A stretch of 64,000 bases of DNA from DASRAU01 sp035638075 (GCA_035638075.1 DASRAU010000016.1:62001-126000); one strand, 5' to 3'; positions 51,806-60,402 are shown, numbered from the stretch's first letter. Translations and numbers: made by a program. The notes: generated from the sequence alone by a model not told the origin.

Positions 51806-53290
51806 TCAGCGGTCGCCATCAACGACCCAGGCAGCCGGACGCACCGTGACCTTGCCGTAGCGACCGAGCGGCTCCTTCAAGGCGGCGGCGGGACCCACGA
51901 CGACGATGGCGCGATCCTCTCCCGGGAGGCCGCGCCGCACGGCCGCGTTGGCGTCGTCGAGCCGCACCGCCCGCAGCTCGTCCGGAAAGCGGACGAAGCC
52001 GGTCGGGTCGAGACCGAGCAGGCGCCTCTGGAGGATCGCCGAGGCCAGCGCATCGGGAGACTCGATGCGCAGCGGCGCGAGACCGGCGAGATAGCTCTTC
52101 CCCGCGGCGAGCTCCTCCTCGCCGAGCCCCTCCTTCTGCATCCGGCCGACGAGCTCGAGCAGGAGGCCCAGGCTTTCGGTCGCCTTCTCGTTGCGCGTCG
52201 CCGTGGCGACCTCGAAGGTCGCGCCGGCCCGGCGCGGCAGCAGGCGGCTCTCGATGCCGTAGGCGAGCCCGCGCTTCACGCGGATCTCGTCGTTGAGCCG
52301 GGAGGAAAACGCGCCGCCGAGCACGGCATTGCCGACGGCGAGCGCCGGCCAGGCGGGATCGGTGCGTCCAAGGGTGGCTTGCGCCATCCGGATCTGGCTC
52401 TGGGTCGCCTCGGGCCGGTCGATCAGGAGGATGTCCCGGCCCGCCACCCGCGGCATCGCCGGGAGACGCTCCATTTCCATGACGCCGCGGGGCCAGTCGC
52501 CGAAGGCGCGATCGATCGCCCGGCGCGCGCGCGTCGCGTCGATCGGTCCGACCACGGCGAGAAGCACCTTCCCTGCCGCGAAATGGCGCGCGTGCCAGCC
52601 GGTGACGTCGTCGCGCGTCAGTGTCCTGAGCGTGGGACGGAAGCCTTCCACCGGCCGCGCATAGGGATGGCCCGCGTAGAGCACGCGCGCCAGGGCCTCC
52701 TCCGCGAGCGCTTCGGGCGCGTCGAGGGCCGCGTCGCGCGCGGCGACGAGCAGGTCGCGCTCGCGCGCCACCTCCTCATCGGCGAAGGCGGGACGGCGCA
52801 CCATGCCGGCGAGAAGCCCCAGCCCCGTCTCGAAGTCGCGGGCGGCGAACTCTCCCGCGACGAGGGTGCGGTCCGCGTCGGCATCCGCCTGCAGCACGCC
52901 CCCCAGGTACTCGACCTCCTCGGCGAACTGCGCGGCGCTCTTCCCCGCCGATCCGCGCGACAGGAGCGCCGCCGTGAGGGAGGCGAGCCCTTCCTTGCCG
53001 GGAGGATCGGCCGCGGAGCCCGTGGGGACCAGGAGCAGCAGCTCGACCAGCGGCAGCCCGCGCCGCTCCAGCCGATCGACGCTCAGGCCGTTCTTCAGGA
53101 CGATCGTGTCGAGCGCCGGGACCGCGGTGGACGCGGCGGGAGCCACAGGGGTGGACGCGCCCGCGGCCACGCTGGAAGGCGGGGCTGCCGCGAACGCGGC
53201 GCCGAAAGCCATCGCCGCGGTCATCGCCGCCGCCATCCCCACGCGGCGCCGGGCACCGGGGTTCGCGCAGGAGCCCAGGGCGTCGTTCAA
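51806..53290 (-). CDS. M16 family peptidase-like protein without the HxxEH motif
   Basis: A 494-residue exported M16-type protein. Its TTG start at 53290 overlaps the stop of the upstream gene (TTGA) and provides the arginine n-region (GARRR) of a signal peptide; ATG 53236 would remove it. Where catalytic subunits have HxxEH, this one has GKEGLASLTAALLSRG, so the zinc site is lost. Two M16 half-domains follow: VVGPIDATRARRAIDRAFGD and the RGLAYGIESRLLPRRAG region (RGLAY substrate-binding motif kept). It probably forms a heterodimer with the active subunit encoded just upstream. Its targets in the periplasm are unknown. Confidence 0.88.
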   Translation of the reverse strand: MNDALGSCANPGARRRVGMAAAMTAAMAFGAAFAAAPPSSVAAGASTPVAPAASTAVPALDTIVLKNGLSVDRLERRGLPLVELLLLVPTGSAADPPGKEGLASLTAALLSRGSAGKSAAQFAEEVEYLGGVLQADADADRTLVAGEFAARDFETGLGLLAGMVRRPAFADEEVARERDLLVAARDAALDAPEALAEEALARVLYAGHPYARPVEGFRPTLRTLTRDDVTGWHARHFAAGKVLLAVVGPIDATRARRAIDRAFGDWPRGVMEMERLPAMPRVAGRDILLIDRPEATQSQIRMAQATLGRTDPAWPALAVGNAVLGGAFSSRLNDEIRVKRGLAYGIESRLLPRRAGATFEVATATRNEKATESLGLLLELVGRMQKEGLGEEELAAGKSYLAGLAPLRIESPDALASAILQRRLLGLDPTGFVRFPDELRAVRLDDANAAVRRGLPGEDRAIVVVGPAAALKEPLGRYGKVTVRPAAWVVDGDR

Positions 53291-54729
53291 GGTCCGGCCT
53301 TCTCCTCCGGCTCGGCGGGCACGAGCTGCACGACGGTGCGGTTGTCGGCGCGGAAGAAGCGCGCCGCGGCCGCCCGCACCTGTTCCGCCGTCACCTGCTC
53401 GAGCGCCTGCGGCCGTTCGAACAGTTTCTCCGGCGCGCCGAAGAAGACGGCGGCGGACCCGAGCAGCTCCGCCTTGCCGGCGCTGGTCTTGAGCTGTCGC
53501 AGCAGGTCCATGCGCGCCTGGTTCTTCGCCTTCTGCAGCTCGCGATCGGAGACCGGCTCGCGGCCGAGGCGTTCGAGCTCGGCGACGATGCCGCGCTCCA
53601 GCGCGTCGAGCGTCGCGCCCGGGCGCGCCTCGGCCCGCACGACGAACAGGGAGGGATCGATCCGGTCGAGGTTCTCGGCCTGCACCGAGGTGGCGAGCGG
53701 ACGATCGCGCACGAGAGCCTGCTGGAGCCGCGACGACTCCCCTCCTCCCAGGATCGTCTGGACGAGATCGAGGGCGAAGAGGGTCGCGCCGCCGTCCTTC
53801 GTGCCGGGCACGTGGAAGGCGATCGCCAGCGCCGGGAGCTGCGCCGGGCGGCGCAGGAAGGCCCGCCGCTCGCCTTTCTGCTCCGGCTCGTCCGCGACGA
53901 CGGCCGGGGCCGGCTCCTGCGACGGGATGGCGCCGTATCCCTTGCGCAGCGCCTCGAGCGCGGCGCGCGGTTCGACGTCCCCGGACAGGACGAGGACGGC
54001 GTTGTTGGGGGCGTAGTGAACCCGGAAATACTCCCGGCAGTCGTCCACCGTGATGGCGTCCAGGTCGGCCGGCCAGCCGACCACCGGCCAGTGGTAGGGA
54101 TGCGCCAGGTACGCCGTCGCCTGCAGCAGTTCGTCGAGCGCCCCCATCGGGTCCTCTTCGACCCGCTCGCGGCGCTCCTCCTTCACGACCTCCCGCTCGC
54201 TCTTGAGCGACGCCTCGGTGAGCGTCAGCCCGGTGAGGCGGTCCACCTCGAGATCGACCACCGTCGGCAGCGCCGCCGGCGGGAACACCTCGTAATAGCC
54301 GGTGACGTCCTCGCTGGTAAAGGCGTTGCTCGTGCCGCCGCGCGACTCCAGGGCGCGGTCGAATGCTCCCGGTCCGTATTTCTTCGCACCGTTGAACATG
54401 AGGTGCTCGAAGAGATGGGAGATGCCGGTGCGTCCGGTCCGCTCGTGCCGCGATCCGGTCCTGAAGAAGGTGAAGAGCGTGACGACAGGCACGGTGTGGT
54501 CCTCGACGACGAGGATCTCGAGCCCGTTCGCCAGGCGCTCGCGCGTGATCGGGAAGCGCAGATCGCCGGCGGCCATCGCCGCGGGGTTGCGATCGCGCGC
54601 CGCCGCCGGCACGTGAGCCGCAATCCGGGCGCGATGCGGGGGATTGGCGACGACTCCGGGCGCCCCGGCCAGCAGGACAAGAAGGACCGCCGGGACGATC
54701 GCCGGGTGGGACCTGCGCAGTGGGGTCAC
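53287..54729 (-). CDS. M16 family zinc peptidase, catalytic subunit
   Basis: A 480-residue exported peptidase of the M16B (processing-peptidase/PqqL-like) type. After a signal peptide (residues 1-28, RRSHPAIVPAVLLVLLAGAP) comes the zinc site HLFEHLMFNG (H105, E108, H109), and further on EREVVKEERRERVEEDP with the third ligand Glu. The second half has GGGESSRLQQALVRDRPLA. GTG 54729 is the only start that places the signal peptide at the N-terminus; a TATCAT -10 lies 33 bases upstream. The non-catalytic partner overlaps its stop. Substrate unknown. Confidence 0.92.
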   Translation of the reverse strand: MTPLRRSHPAIVPAVLLVLLAGAPGVVANPPHRARIAAHVPAAARDRNPAAMAAGDLRFPITRERLANGLEILVVEDHTVPVVTLFTFFRTGSRHERTGRTGISHLFEHLMFNGAKKYGPGAFDRALESRGGTSNAFTSEDVTGYYEVFPPAALPTVVDLEVDRLTGLTLTEASLKSEREVVKEERRERVEEDPMGALDELLQATAYLAHPYHWPVVGWPADLDAITVDDCREYFRVHYAPNNAVLVLSGDVEPRAALEALRKGYGAIPSQEPAPAVVADEPEQKGERRAFLRRPAQLPALAIAFHVPGTKDGGATLFALDLVQTILGGGESSRLQQALVRDRPLATSVQAENLDRIDPSLFVVRAEARPGATLDALERGIVAELERLGREPVSDRELQKAKNQARMDLLRQLKTSAGKAELLGSAAVFFGAPEKLFERPQALEQVTAEQVRAAAARFFRADNRTVVQLVPAEPEEKAGP

Positions 54730-54762
54730 GTCGATGGAGTGTCCGCCCGCGACGGGCCGGGG

Positions 54763-54768
54763 ATGATA
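54763..54768 (-). promoter_or_regulatory. Candidate -10 element of the M16 gene pair
   Basis: TATCAT on the minus strand, 33 bases before GTG 54729, in the divergent gap to the lipoprotein genes. No clear -35. Confidence 0.4.
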
Positions 54769-54844
54769 GCACGCGGTTTTCGTCCGCCCGCGGACGTCGC
54801 GGGAGAATCCCCGCGCGAATCCGCGCCCCCAGCCGCGTTCCGCG

Positions 54845-54873
54845 TTGCCGCCCCGCCTGGGCCTCGGTATACT
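54845..54873 (+). promoter_or_regulatory. Promoter of the first Cys-rich lipoprotein
   Basis: TTGCCG (54845-54850) and TATACT (54868-54873) with a 17-base spacer. Transcription would start near 54880, about 28 bases before ATG 54908. Confidence 0.6.
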
Positions 54874-54907
54874 CCGGGAGCCCTCCCACAAGAGGCTGCC
54901 CGCACAC

Positions 54908-55681
54908 ATGACAAACCCGACCCTGAAACGATACGTCCCGATTCTTGCCCTGGCCGGCGCGGCCCTTTTCGGCGCCGGCTGCCATTCCGAAAGCAACGGG
55001 AACGACATCAAGCCGGTTCGCAGCAGCGTTCAATTCGAGAACGCGCCGCCCGCCGGACCCGTCGTTTATCTCCGCGTCGCGGCGTCCGACAACCCCGACG
55101 ACGACCTGGTGCCGCTCGAGGTGGTGCTCGACCCCGGCGGCAGCCCCGTCACCTTCGACGCCTTCAACGTCGAGATCCTGCCGGTCGACACGGTGAACAC
55201 CGGCCTCGTGCGCGACGGCGTCGTGTCGATGGCCTTCGACGCCGCCACGGGAACGACGCCGCTCGGCGCCTGCAACACCTGCATCGCCACGGCCGGCTGC
55301 GGCTTCGCGCCACCGGCGGCGCCGCCGGCCTGCTTCGCCTGTACCTCGCCCGCGTGCACGCAGATCATCCCGCCGAACACCTCGGTGACGCCGCCCACGA
55401 CGACCGTGAACACGCCGCTGTGCTTCACGGGACTCTCCAGCACGCATTCCACGCTCGTGACCGTCGCGACCACGGGCTCGAGCGGCTGCGGCGCGGCCAC
55501 CGTGTCCCAGCCGACGGTGCTCGCGACCATCGCCGTCTTCGCCCAGACGACCGGATCGGTGCTGCTGCGCTTCGTGGACAACCAGAGCAGTCCGGCCGAC
55601 TGCGCCATCCTCCTGAACGGAGCCGACCTGGGCATCCAGTTCAACGAGCGGGGGAAGACGACCTTCACCGCCGGCCGCTGA
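54908..55681 (+). CDS. Cys-rich lipoprotein, cohesin-like fold (first of a tandem pair)
   Basis: A 257-residue exported lipoprotein. The signal peptide (YVPILALAGAALFGAGC) ends in a lipobox-like Cys23. The mature part begins with a polar stretch, then VYLRVAASDNPDDDLVPLEV, FDAFNVEILP and LRFVDNQSSPADCAILLNGA: alternating strands reminiscent of cohesin or Ig-like modules. A middle insertion is Cys-rich with CNTC and CFAC pairs and further single Cys (residues about 117-160). A homologous gene follows 94 bases downstream. Function unknown; the fold is a guess from strand pattern. Confidence 0.72.
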   Translation: MTNPTLKRYVPILALAGAALFGAGCHSESNGNDIKPVRSSVQFENAPPAGPVVYLRVAASDNPDDDLVPLEVVLDPGGSPVTFDAFNVEILPVDTVNTGLVRDGVVSMAFDAATGTTPLGACNTCIATAGCGFAPPAAPPACFACTSPACTQIIPPNTSVTPPTTTVNTPLCFTGLSSTHSTLVTVATTGSSGCGAATVSQPTVLATIAVFAQTTGSVLLRFVDNQSSPADCAILLNGADLGIQFNERGKTTFTAGR

Positions 55682-55710
55682 TCGTCCGCTTTTTCATGCG
55701 GCGCGGCGCA

Positions 55711-55740
55711 TTGGTCGCCGTGCGCTCCGCCGCGTATGCT
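55711..55740 (+). promoter_or_regulatory. Promoter of the second Cys-rich lipoprotein
   Basis: TTGGTC (55711-55716) and TATGCT (55735-55740), 18 bases apart, 35 bases before ATG 55776. It suggests that each copy has its own promoter. Confidence 0.5.
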
Positions 55741-55775
55741 TCGGGCACTCTTCCCCCTCCCGGACGAGGCCCGCC

Positions 55776-56495
55776 ATGACCACACGCCATGTCCGCGGTT
55801 CCATCACGCTGGTCCTGCCTGTGTTCCTGTCGCTTCTCTGTGCCTGCAACTCCTCCGGCGGCAACGACCATGTCAAGCCGGTCCACGCGAGTGTCGCGAC
55901 CCCGAACCCGGTCCCGCTGGGGCCGGCCGTGTACCTGCGCGTCGCCGCCTCCGATGATCCCGGCGACGATCTCGTGCCCGTCGAGGTCGTCCTGACCCCG
56001 GGGGCCGCGCCCCTGATGTTCGACGCCTACAACCTCGAGATCCTGCCGACCGATCCGAACGATCCGAGCGTGCTGCGCGACGGCGTCCAGCAGATGCTCT
56101 TCGACGCCGTGGCGGGATCGACGGCGTTCGGCACGTGCGGCGCGTGCCGGTCGGGAGGCGCGACCTGCGGCCTGTGCGTTCCGTGCGGCTCGTGCGCTCC
56201 GGGCACGCTGAACACGCAGGTCAACACCCCCACCTGCTTCACCGACTGCTGCAGCGACAACCACACCTTCCAGCTGCGCGTGCAGAGCGTCACGGCGAGC
56301 GGCTGCGCTCCGGTCATCGCGAACAACGAAATCGTGCTCGGCGTCTTCACGGTCCTGACGCGCACGCCCGGCACCGTCCGCCTGCACTTCCGGGTGGTTC
56401 CGAACGTCATCGGAGATTGTGAGATACTGCTCCGGAACGCGGAGCAAGCGGTCGCGTTCGACGATCGCGGGGCCGTCTTCACCGCATCGCGCTGA
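55776..56495 (+). CDS. Cys-rich lipoprotein, cohesin-like fold (second of a tandem pair)
   Basis: A 239-residue paralogue of the preceding gene. The signal peptide ends in the lipobox LLCAC. Shared blocks are VKPVHASV, VYLRVAASDDPGDDLVPVEV, FDAYNLEILPTD and GDCEILLRNAEQAVAFDDRG. The insertion between them has diverged strongly and contains three CxxC pairs (CGAC, CGLC, CGSC) and a CC pair within about 50 residues. The framework is conserved while the Cys-rich loop is variable, as if that loop carries a specific binding role. No partner is evident. Confidence 0.72.
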   Translation: MTTRHVRGSITLVLPVFLSLLCACNSSGGNDHVKPVHASVATPNPVPLGPAVYLRVAASDDPGDDLVPVEVVLTPGAAPLMFDAYNLEILPTDPNDPSVLRDGVQQMLFDAVAGSTAFGTCGACRSGGATCGLCVPCGSCAPGTLNTQVNTPTCFTDCCSDNHTFQLRVQSVTASGCAPVIANNEIVLGVFTVLTRTPGTVRLHFRVVPNVIGDCEILLRNAEQAVAFDDRGAVFTASR

Positions 56496-56546
56496 ACGAG
56501 CCGGTCGCGGCTCGACGCCGACCGGAACCAGATCGAGGGGGGTGGC

Positions 56547-56942
56547 ATGGACGAGAAAGTGGTCGCGCACTTTCAGGACGGCCGCACGCTGCGCGGCACC
56601 ACGCAGGATTTCCGCCCGGAGTCGGAGGCGTTCCACCTGCTGCCCAGCGAGGGAGGGGGCATCCCGACGACCATCCGCCTCTCCGACCTGAAGGCGCTCT
56701 TCTACGTCAAGGACTACGGCCTGATGCGCCGCCAGCTCATCCGCTCGCAGAAATTCGCCAGCAGCGGGCCGGGCCAGAAGACCATCGTCGAGTTCAGGGA
56801 CGGCGAGCGGCTGTGGGGATTCACCGAGGAATACGCTCCCGGCGGGCGCGGCTTCTTCTTCACCCCCGCCGATCCGCAGGAGAACAACGTCCGGATCTTC
56901 GTCATCAACACCTCGGTCAAGCAGATCACCTTCGAGGACTGA
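56547..56942 (+). CDS. Conserved protein of unknown function (DUF6982-like)
   Basis: A 131-residue cytosolic protein with two similar halves: VVAHFQDGRTLRGTTQDFRP with LSDLKALFYVKDYG, and IVEFRDGERLWGFTEEYAPG with FFFTPADPQENNVRIFVIN. Such internally repeated small beta-barrels occur in deltaproteobacteria and acidobacteria beside PilZ-type genes; the DUF6982 label is from memory. GGAGGGGGGTG-like sequence lies just before the ATG. It ends 2 bases before the next gene. Confidence 0.65.
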   Translation: MDEKVVAHFQDGRTLRGTTQDFRPESEAFHLLPSEGGGIPTTIRLSDLKALFYVKDYGLMRRQLIRSQKFASSGPGQKTIVEFRDGERLWGFTEEYAPGGRGFFFTPADPQENNVRIFVINTSVKQITFED

Positions 56943-56944
56943 AC

Positions 56945-57376
56945 ATGGCCATCCACCCGGTTCGCCGCCTGGTCGCCGCCCTGTCCCTCTCCGTCCTCCT
57001 GTTTTCCCCCGCCGGGGCCGCTCTCAACTCGGCGCAGTACAAGTTCGAGGGGAATCGCTGGCTGTCGCTCGATCTCGCCGTCGGGGACGTGCGCACCGAC
57101 GTCATCCGGTTCGACTGGCCCTCCGCGGTCCTCGGCATCAAGACCGGCTACAAGGCCACGGTGAAGGTCGTCAACGCCTCGGCCAGGCAGGCCACGGTCG
57201 GCCTCGTCGTCGCGGTCTACGACGGCTCGGGCAAGCTCGTCGGCGCCGGCACCAGCGGCACGAAGATCGGCACCATCGACCCGGGCGACAGCGCCGACTT
57301 CTCCATCGAGTTCAATAACGTCACCGAACGGCTCGAGCAGGCGGCGCAGTTCCAGATCGCCCTCCAGACGCGCTAG
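56945..57376 (+). CDS. Small secreted protein, FxLYD-like
   Basis: A 143-residue exported protein. Signal peptide residues 1-26 (RRLVAALSLSVLLFSPAGAA). The mature part is a single beta-sandwich of the type TVKVVNASARQATVGLVVAV, YDGSGKLVGAGTSG and IDPGDSADFSIEF, as in FxLYD and other extracellular modules that describe 'additional-character' chains. It starts 2 bases after the DUF6982-like gene and is co-transcribed with it. The role is unknown. Confidence 0.68.
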   Translation: MAIHPVRRLVAALSLSVLLFSPAGAALNSAQYKFEGNRWLSLDLAVGDVRTDVIRFDWPSAVLGIKTGYKATVKVVNASARQATVGLVVAVYDGSGKLVGAGTSGTKIGTIDPGDSADFSIEFNNVTERLEQAAQFQIALQTR

Positions 57377-57404
57377 TCGCCCGGCCCGCTCCTCCAGACG
57401 CGCT
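57361..57404 (+). repeat. 14-base direct repeat at a gene end
   Basis: CCTCCAGACGCGCT occurs at 57361-57374, spanning the stop codon, and again at 57391-57404. The copies are 30 bases apart. It may be a small duplication. Confidence 0.5.
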
Positions 57405-57428
57405 CGACGCGAACCCCGTCGCCGCGGG

Positions 57429-57457
57429 TTGATCCCCCGGGATCCGGTTCCTATATT
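57429..57457 (+). promoter_or_regulatory. Promoter of the secreted protein at 57497
   Basis: TTGATC (57429-57434) and a perfect TATATT (57452-57457) with a 17-base spacer. Transcription would start near 57464; the leader contains GGAGGAGGGAGG before ATG 57497. Confidence 0.7.
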
Positions 57458-57496
57458 CCGCTCCGCTCCGGTCCGTCCGGAGGAGGGAGGAACCGC

Positions 57497-58207
57497 ATGC
57501 CGCAGGGACCCCGTTCGAAGACCGCCCGGCTGCGCCTCGGGCTCGCCGCCGGTCTCCTGCTCGCGGCCGCCGCCGGCGCCGGATCGGCCGTTCCCGCGTC
57601 CGCCGCCACCGATCTCTTCTACGACGCGAGCCTCGGGCTGAAAATCTCCGACGACGCGCGCTTCTTCCTGAACATGACCAACCGCTACTACGGATCGCAG
57701 CAGCAGGCGGTGCCGGTGCTCGAGCGCTGCGCCAACCCGGACCTCGACTTCCCCGTGGTGATGTTCCTGGCGCAGGTCTCCGGCAAGCGCGCCGACGCCG
57801 TCCTGTCACTGCGCCGGAAAGGGATCTCCTGGTCCGAGGTGATGGTCCGCCTGCAGGTGCAGCCGGATCGCCTGTTCGTCGGTCTCGACCGGGATCCGGG
57901 CCCGCCCTACGGCCACGCCTGGGGCCACTACAAGCAGCAGCGCGGCGAGGAGAAGGCCCGCTTCGATGTCGAGGATCGCACCGTCCAGGATCTCGTGCGG
58001 CTGCAGATCGCCAGCGGCGCGCTGCGCGTCAGCCCGTACACCATCGTCTCCGAGCGCCAGCGCGGCATGACCGTGGACCGCTTCGTCGTCATCCACTCGC
58101 AGCCGAGCGGCGTGGTCGTGGCCAAGTCGCACGGCCCGCGCGAGCGCGGCCAGGGACACAACGGCCAGGGGCGCAAGAAGCCTCTCCCCGTCCACGCGGA
58201 TCACTGA
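57497..58207 (+). CDS. Secreted protein of unknown function
   Basis: A 236-residue exported protein. Signal peptide residues 1-37 (RLRLGLAAGLLLAAAAGAGS, cut after ASAA). The core contains LFYDASLGLKISDDARFFLN, RYYGSQQQAVPVLERC, KGISWSEVMVRLQVQPDRLF and GHAWGHYKQQ, and the last 30 residues are basic and disordered (HGPRERGQGHNGQGRKK). No family was recognised. It has a strong ribosome-binding site and a good promoter, suggesting high expression. Confidence 0.65.
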   Translation: MPQGPRSKTARLRLGLAAGLLLAAAAGAGSAVPASAATDLFYDASLGLKISDDARFFLNMTNRYYGSQQQAVPVLERCANPDLDFPVVMFLAQVSGKRADAVLSLRRKGISWSEVMVRLQVQPDRLFVGLDRDPGPPYGHAWGHYKQQRGEEKARFDVEDRTVQDLVRLQIASGALRVSPYTIVSERQRGMTVDRFVVIHSQPSGVVVAKSHGPRERGQGHNGQGRKKPLPVHADH

Positions 58208-58222
58208 AGTCTCTTCCCGTCA

Positions 58223-58228
58223 TATCAT
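58223..58228 (+). promoter_or_regulatory. Candidate -10 element of the trans-sulfuration gene
   Basis: TATCAT, 44 bases before ATG 58273. No clear -35. The leader has no recognised SAM riboswitch shape. Confidence 0.35.
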
Positions 58229-58272
58229 CCCTGCGCCCGGCCCCTTCCCGCCGGGACGAGGGGACCATCTCC

Positions 58273-59412
58273 ATGGGTTTCGCGACCGACGCCATTCACG
58301 CCGGCGTCCGCCCCGATCCGACCACCGGGGCGGTGATGACGCCGATCTACCAGACCTCCACCTACGCCTACGACGGGCTCGGGCGCGGCCGTGGCTACGA
58401 CTACGCGCGCACCATCAACCCGACCCGCTCGGCCCTCGAGGAGAACCTCGCGGCGCTCGAGGGGGGCGTGGCCGCGTACGCCTTCGCCTCCGGCATGTCG
58501 GCCATCCACGCCGTCACGGCCCTCCTGAAGGCGGGGGATCACGTCGTCTGCGGCAACAACGTCTACGGCGGGACCTACCGACTCTTCTCGAAGGTGCTCG
58601 AGGACTTCGGGCTGCGCTTCTCGTACGTGGACACGTCGCGCCTCGAGAACATCGAGGCGGCCCTGACCCCCGCGACGCGGATGGTCTACCTCGAGACGCC
58701 CACGAACCCGATGATGATCCTCACCGACCTCGCGGCGGCCGCGCGCCTGTGCCGCGCGAAAAACCTCATTTCGGTCGTGGACAACACCTTCCTCACGCCC
58801 GCCTTCCAGAAGCCGCTGGCCCTCGGCTGCGACATCGTCGTGCACAGCACGACCAAGTTCCTCAACGGGCACTCCGACAGCGTCGGCGGCGCCGTCATCC
58901 TGGCGCAGAAGGCGCACGCCGAACGCATCAAGTTCGTGCAGAACTCCGCCGGAGCGATCCTGTCGCCGTTCGATTCCTGGCTCGTCCTGCGCGGGATCAA
59001 GACGCTGCCTTTGCGCATGCGCCAGCACGACGCGTCGGGAAGGGTTCTCGCCGACTGGCTCACCCGCCACCCCAAGGTGGCGAAGGTGTACTACCCGGGT
59101 CTGAAGGACCATCCGCAGCACGCCCTGGCCGCGAAGCAGGCGACCGGCTTCGGCGGGATGATCTCCTTTCTTCTCGCCGATCGGGTCGACGTGACGAAAT
59201 TCTTCGACTCGCTGAAGCTGTGCGCCCTCGCCGAGAGCCTGGGAGGGGTCGAGACCCTCGTCTGCCAGCCCTCGACGATGACCCACGCGTCGGTCCCGGC
59301 CGAGGATCGGCGGAAGATGGGACTTCTCGACAACCTGGCGCGCATCTCCGTCGGCTGCGAGGACATCGAGGACCTGGTCGCCGATCTCGACCAGGCCCTG
59401 AAGGCCGCCTGA
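58273..59412 (+). CDS. Cys/Met metabolism PLP-dependent trans-sulfuration enzyme
   Basis: A 379-residue enzyme of the cystathionine gamma-synthase/gamma-lyase/beta-lyase family, fold type I. Signatures are YARTINPTRSALEENLAALE (Tyr/Arg cofactor residues), FASGMSAIHAVTAL, VVDNTFLTPAFQKPL and HSTTKFLNGHSD with the PLP lysine, and RISVGCEDIEDLVADL near the end. It may make or cleave cystathionine or remove a gamma-substituent. The exact reaction is not decidable from sequence alone. It stands alone between secreted proteins. Confidence 0.93.
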   Translation: MGFATDAIHAGVRPDPTTGAVMTPIYQTSTYAYDGLGRGRGYDYARTINPTRSALEENLAALEGGVAAYAFASGMSAIHAVTALLKAGDHVVCGNNVYGGTYRLFSKVLEDFGLRFSYVDTSRLENIEAALTPATRMVYLETPTNPMMILTDLAAAARLCRAKNLISVVDNTFLTPAFQKPLALGCDIVVHSTTKFLNGHSDSVGGAVILAQKAHAERIKFVQNSAGAILSPFDSWLVLRGIKTLPLRMRQHDASGRVLADWLTRHPKVAKVYYPGLKDHPQHALAAKQATGFGGMISFLLADRVDVTKFFDSLKLCALAESLGGVETLVCQPSTMTHASVPAEDRRKMGLLDNLARISVGCEDIEDLVADLDQALKAA

Positions 59413-59534
59413 TCCCCTCGGAGGATGCGCGGATCGCCCCACGCGACCCCCGGGCAGCGCCTGCGTTACAATCCGCACGTCCCGCGCCGCCAGGAGCGCC
59501 CGACGTGGCGGCCGCGGGTCCGAAGGAGAGCAAG

Positions 59535-60035
59535 GTGAGAATGCTGAGACGCTTCGCCCCCGGAGTCGCCCGCGCGGCACTGATCATCGCCGTCGGCTGT
59601 TGTTTTTCCGCGCTCGCGCGCGCGCAGGACCCGGAGCCGGAGCTGATCCCGACGGCGCCGGCCGCCCCCGAGGCCAAGCCGGCGATCGACACCACCCCGC
59701 CCGCCCCGGGCACCGCCACCGGGCCCCTGCGCCCGGCGCTCGATTTCCAGCGCTGGCGCGAGATGACGGCGCGCGAGCGCCAGACCTTCGTCGAAGGCGC
59801 GGTGCAGTCGATGTCGGCCCTGGCGCTCCGGATGCGCTCCGACATCGAGGTGGGCGGCAAGGTCCCGCCGGAGAACCTGGCGTCGGTGGTGCGGTTCATC
59901 CACGAGCACTACCCGAAGTTCCCCCCGTCGGCCTACCTGCGCGAGATGGAGGCGATCTACGGCCGGGCCGACGGCCAGAACCTCAGCATGGCCGAGTGCT
60001 TCGAGCAGGCCTTCCGAAGGATCAACGCACGTTGA
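59535..60035 (+). CDS. Small secreted protein of unknown function
   Basis: A 166-residue exported protein. GTG 59535 is preferred because AAGGAG lies six bases before it; ATG 59541 is also possible. Signal peptide residues 1-31 (VARAALIIAVGCCFSALARA), a Pro/Ala-rich linker (32-65), then a helical domain (LDFQRWREMTARERQTFVEG, RFIHEHYPKFPPSAYLREME). The TACAAT at 59467 may be its -10. No family recognised. Confidence 0.65.
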   Translation: MRMLRRFAPGVARAALIIAVGCCFSALARAQDPEPELIPTAPAAPEAKPAIDTTPPAPGTATGPLRPALDFQRWREMTARERQTFVEGAVQSMSALALRMRSDIEVGGKVPPENLASVVRFIHEHYPKFPPSAYLREMEAIYGRADGQNLSMAECFEQAFRRINAR

Positions 60036-60053
60036 ACGGCGGGGCCGCCGGCT

Positions 60054-60395
60054 TCAGGCGTGGTCTTTGCCGGGCTTGACGGAAGAAGCGATCCAGGCCA
60101 GGACGTTCGGCTCCCCGTCGGCCACCGTCACCGCCAGGATCTCGGGGAGCTCGTAGGAGTGCAGCTCCTTGACGGTCCGCTTGACGTCCTCGAAGGCCTG
60201 CGGCGTCGTCTTGATCACCAGGAGCTGCTCGGTCTCGTTCCAGACCTTCCCCTTCCAGCGGTAGACCGACCGGACCATCGGAACGACGTTCACGCAGGCC
60301 GCCTCTTCGCGGCCGACGAGGGCCTCGGCGATCGCCGCCGCTTCCTTCTCGGTGGAGGCGGTGACCAGGACGATGATGGCGCTGGCGTCTCGCAT
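60054..60395 (-). CDS. cutA: CutA-like protein, probably leaderless mRNA
   Basis: A 113-residue CutA1. Typical parts are IIVLVTASTEKEAAAIAEAL, AACVNVVPMVRSVYRWKGKV, ETEQLLVIKTT and HSYELPEILAVTVADG. CutA proteins form very stable trimers and are linked to divalent metal tolerance, without a firm biochemical role. No ribosome-binding site precedes the ATG; a perfect TATAAT ends seven bases upstream, so transcription should start on the start codon. It converges with the preceding gene. Confidence 0.95.
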   Translation of the reverse strand: MRDASAIIVLVTASTEKEAAAIAEALVGREEAACVNVVPMVRSVYRWKGKVWNETEQLLVIKTTPQAFEDVKRTVKELHSYELPEILAVTVADGEPNVLAWIASSVKPGKDHA

Positions 60396-60402
60396 GGACG
60401 CG

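Noticed and set aside
58208..58272. SAM riboswitch before the trans-sulfuration gene
   Set aside because: The 65-base leader is too short and shows no kink-turn or pseudoknot pattern.
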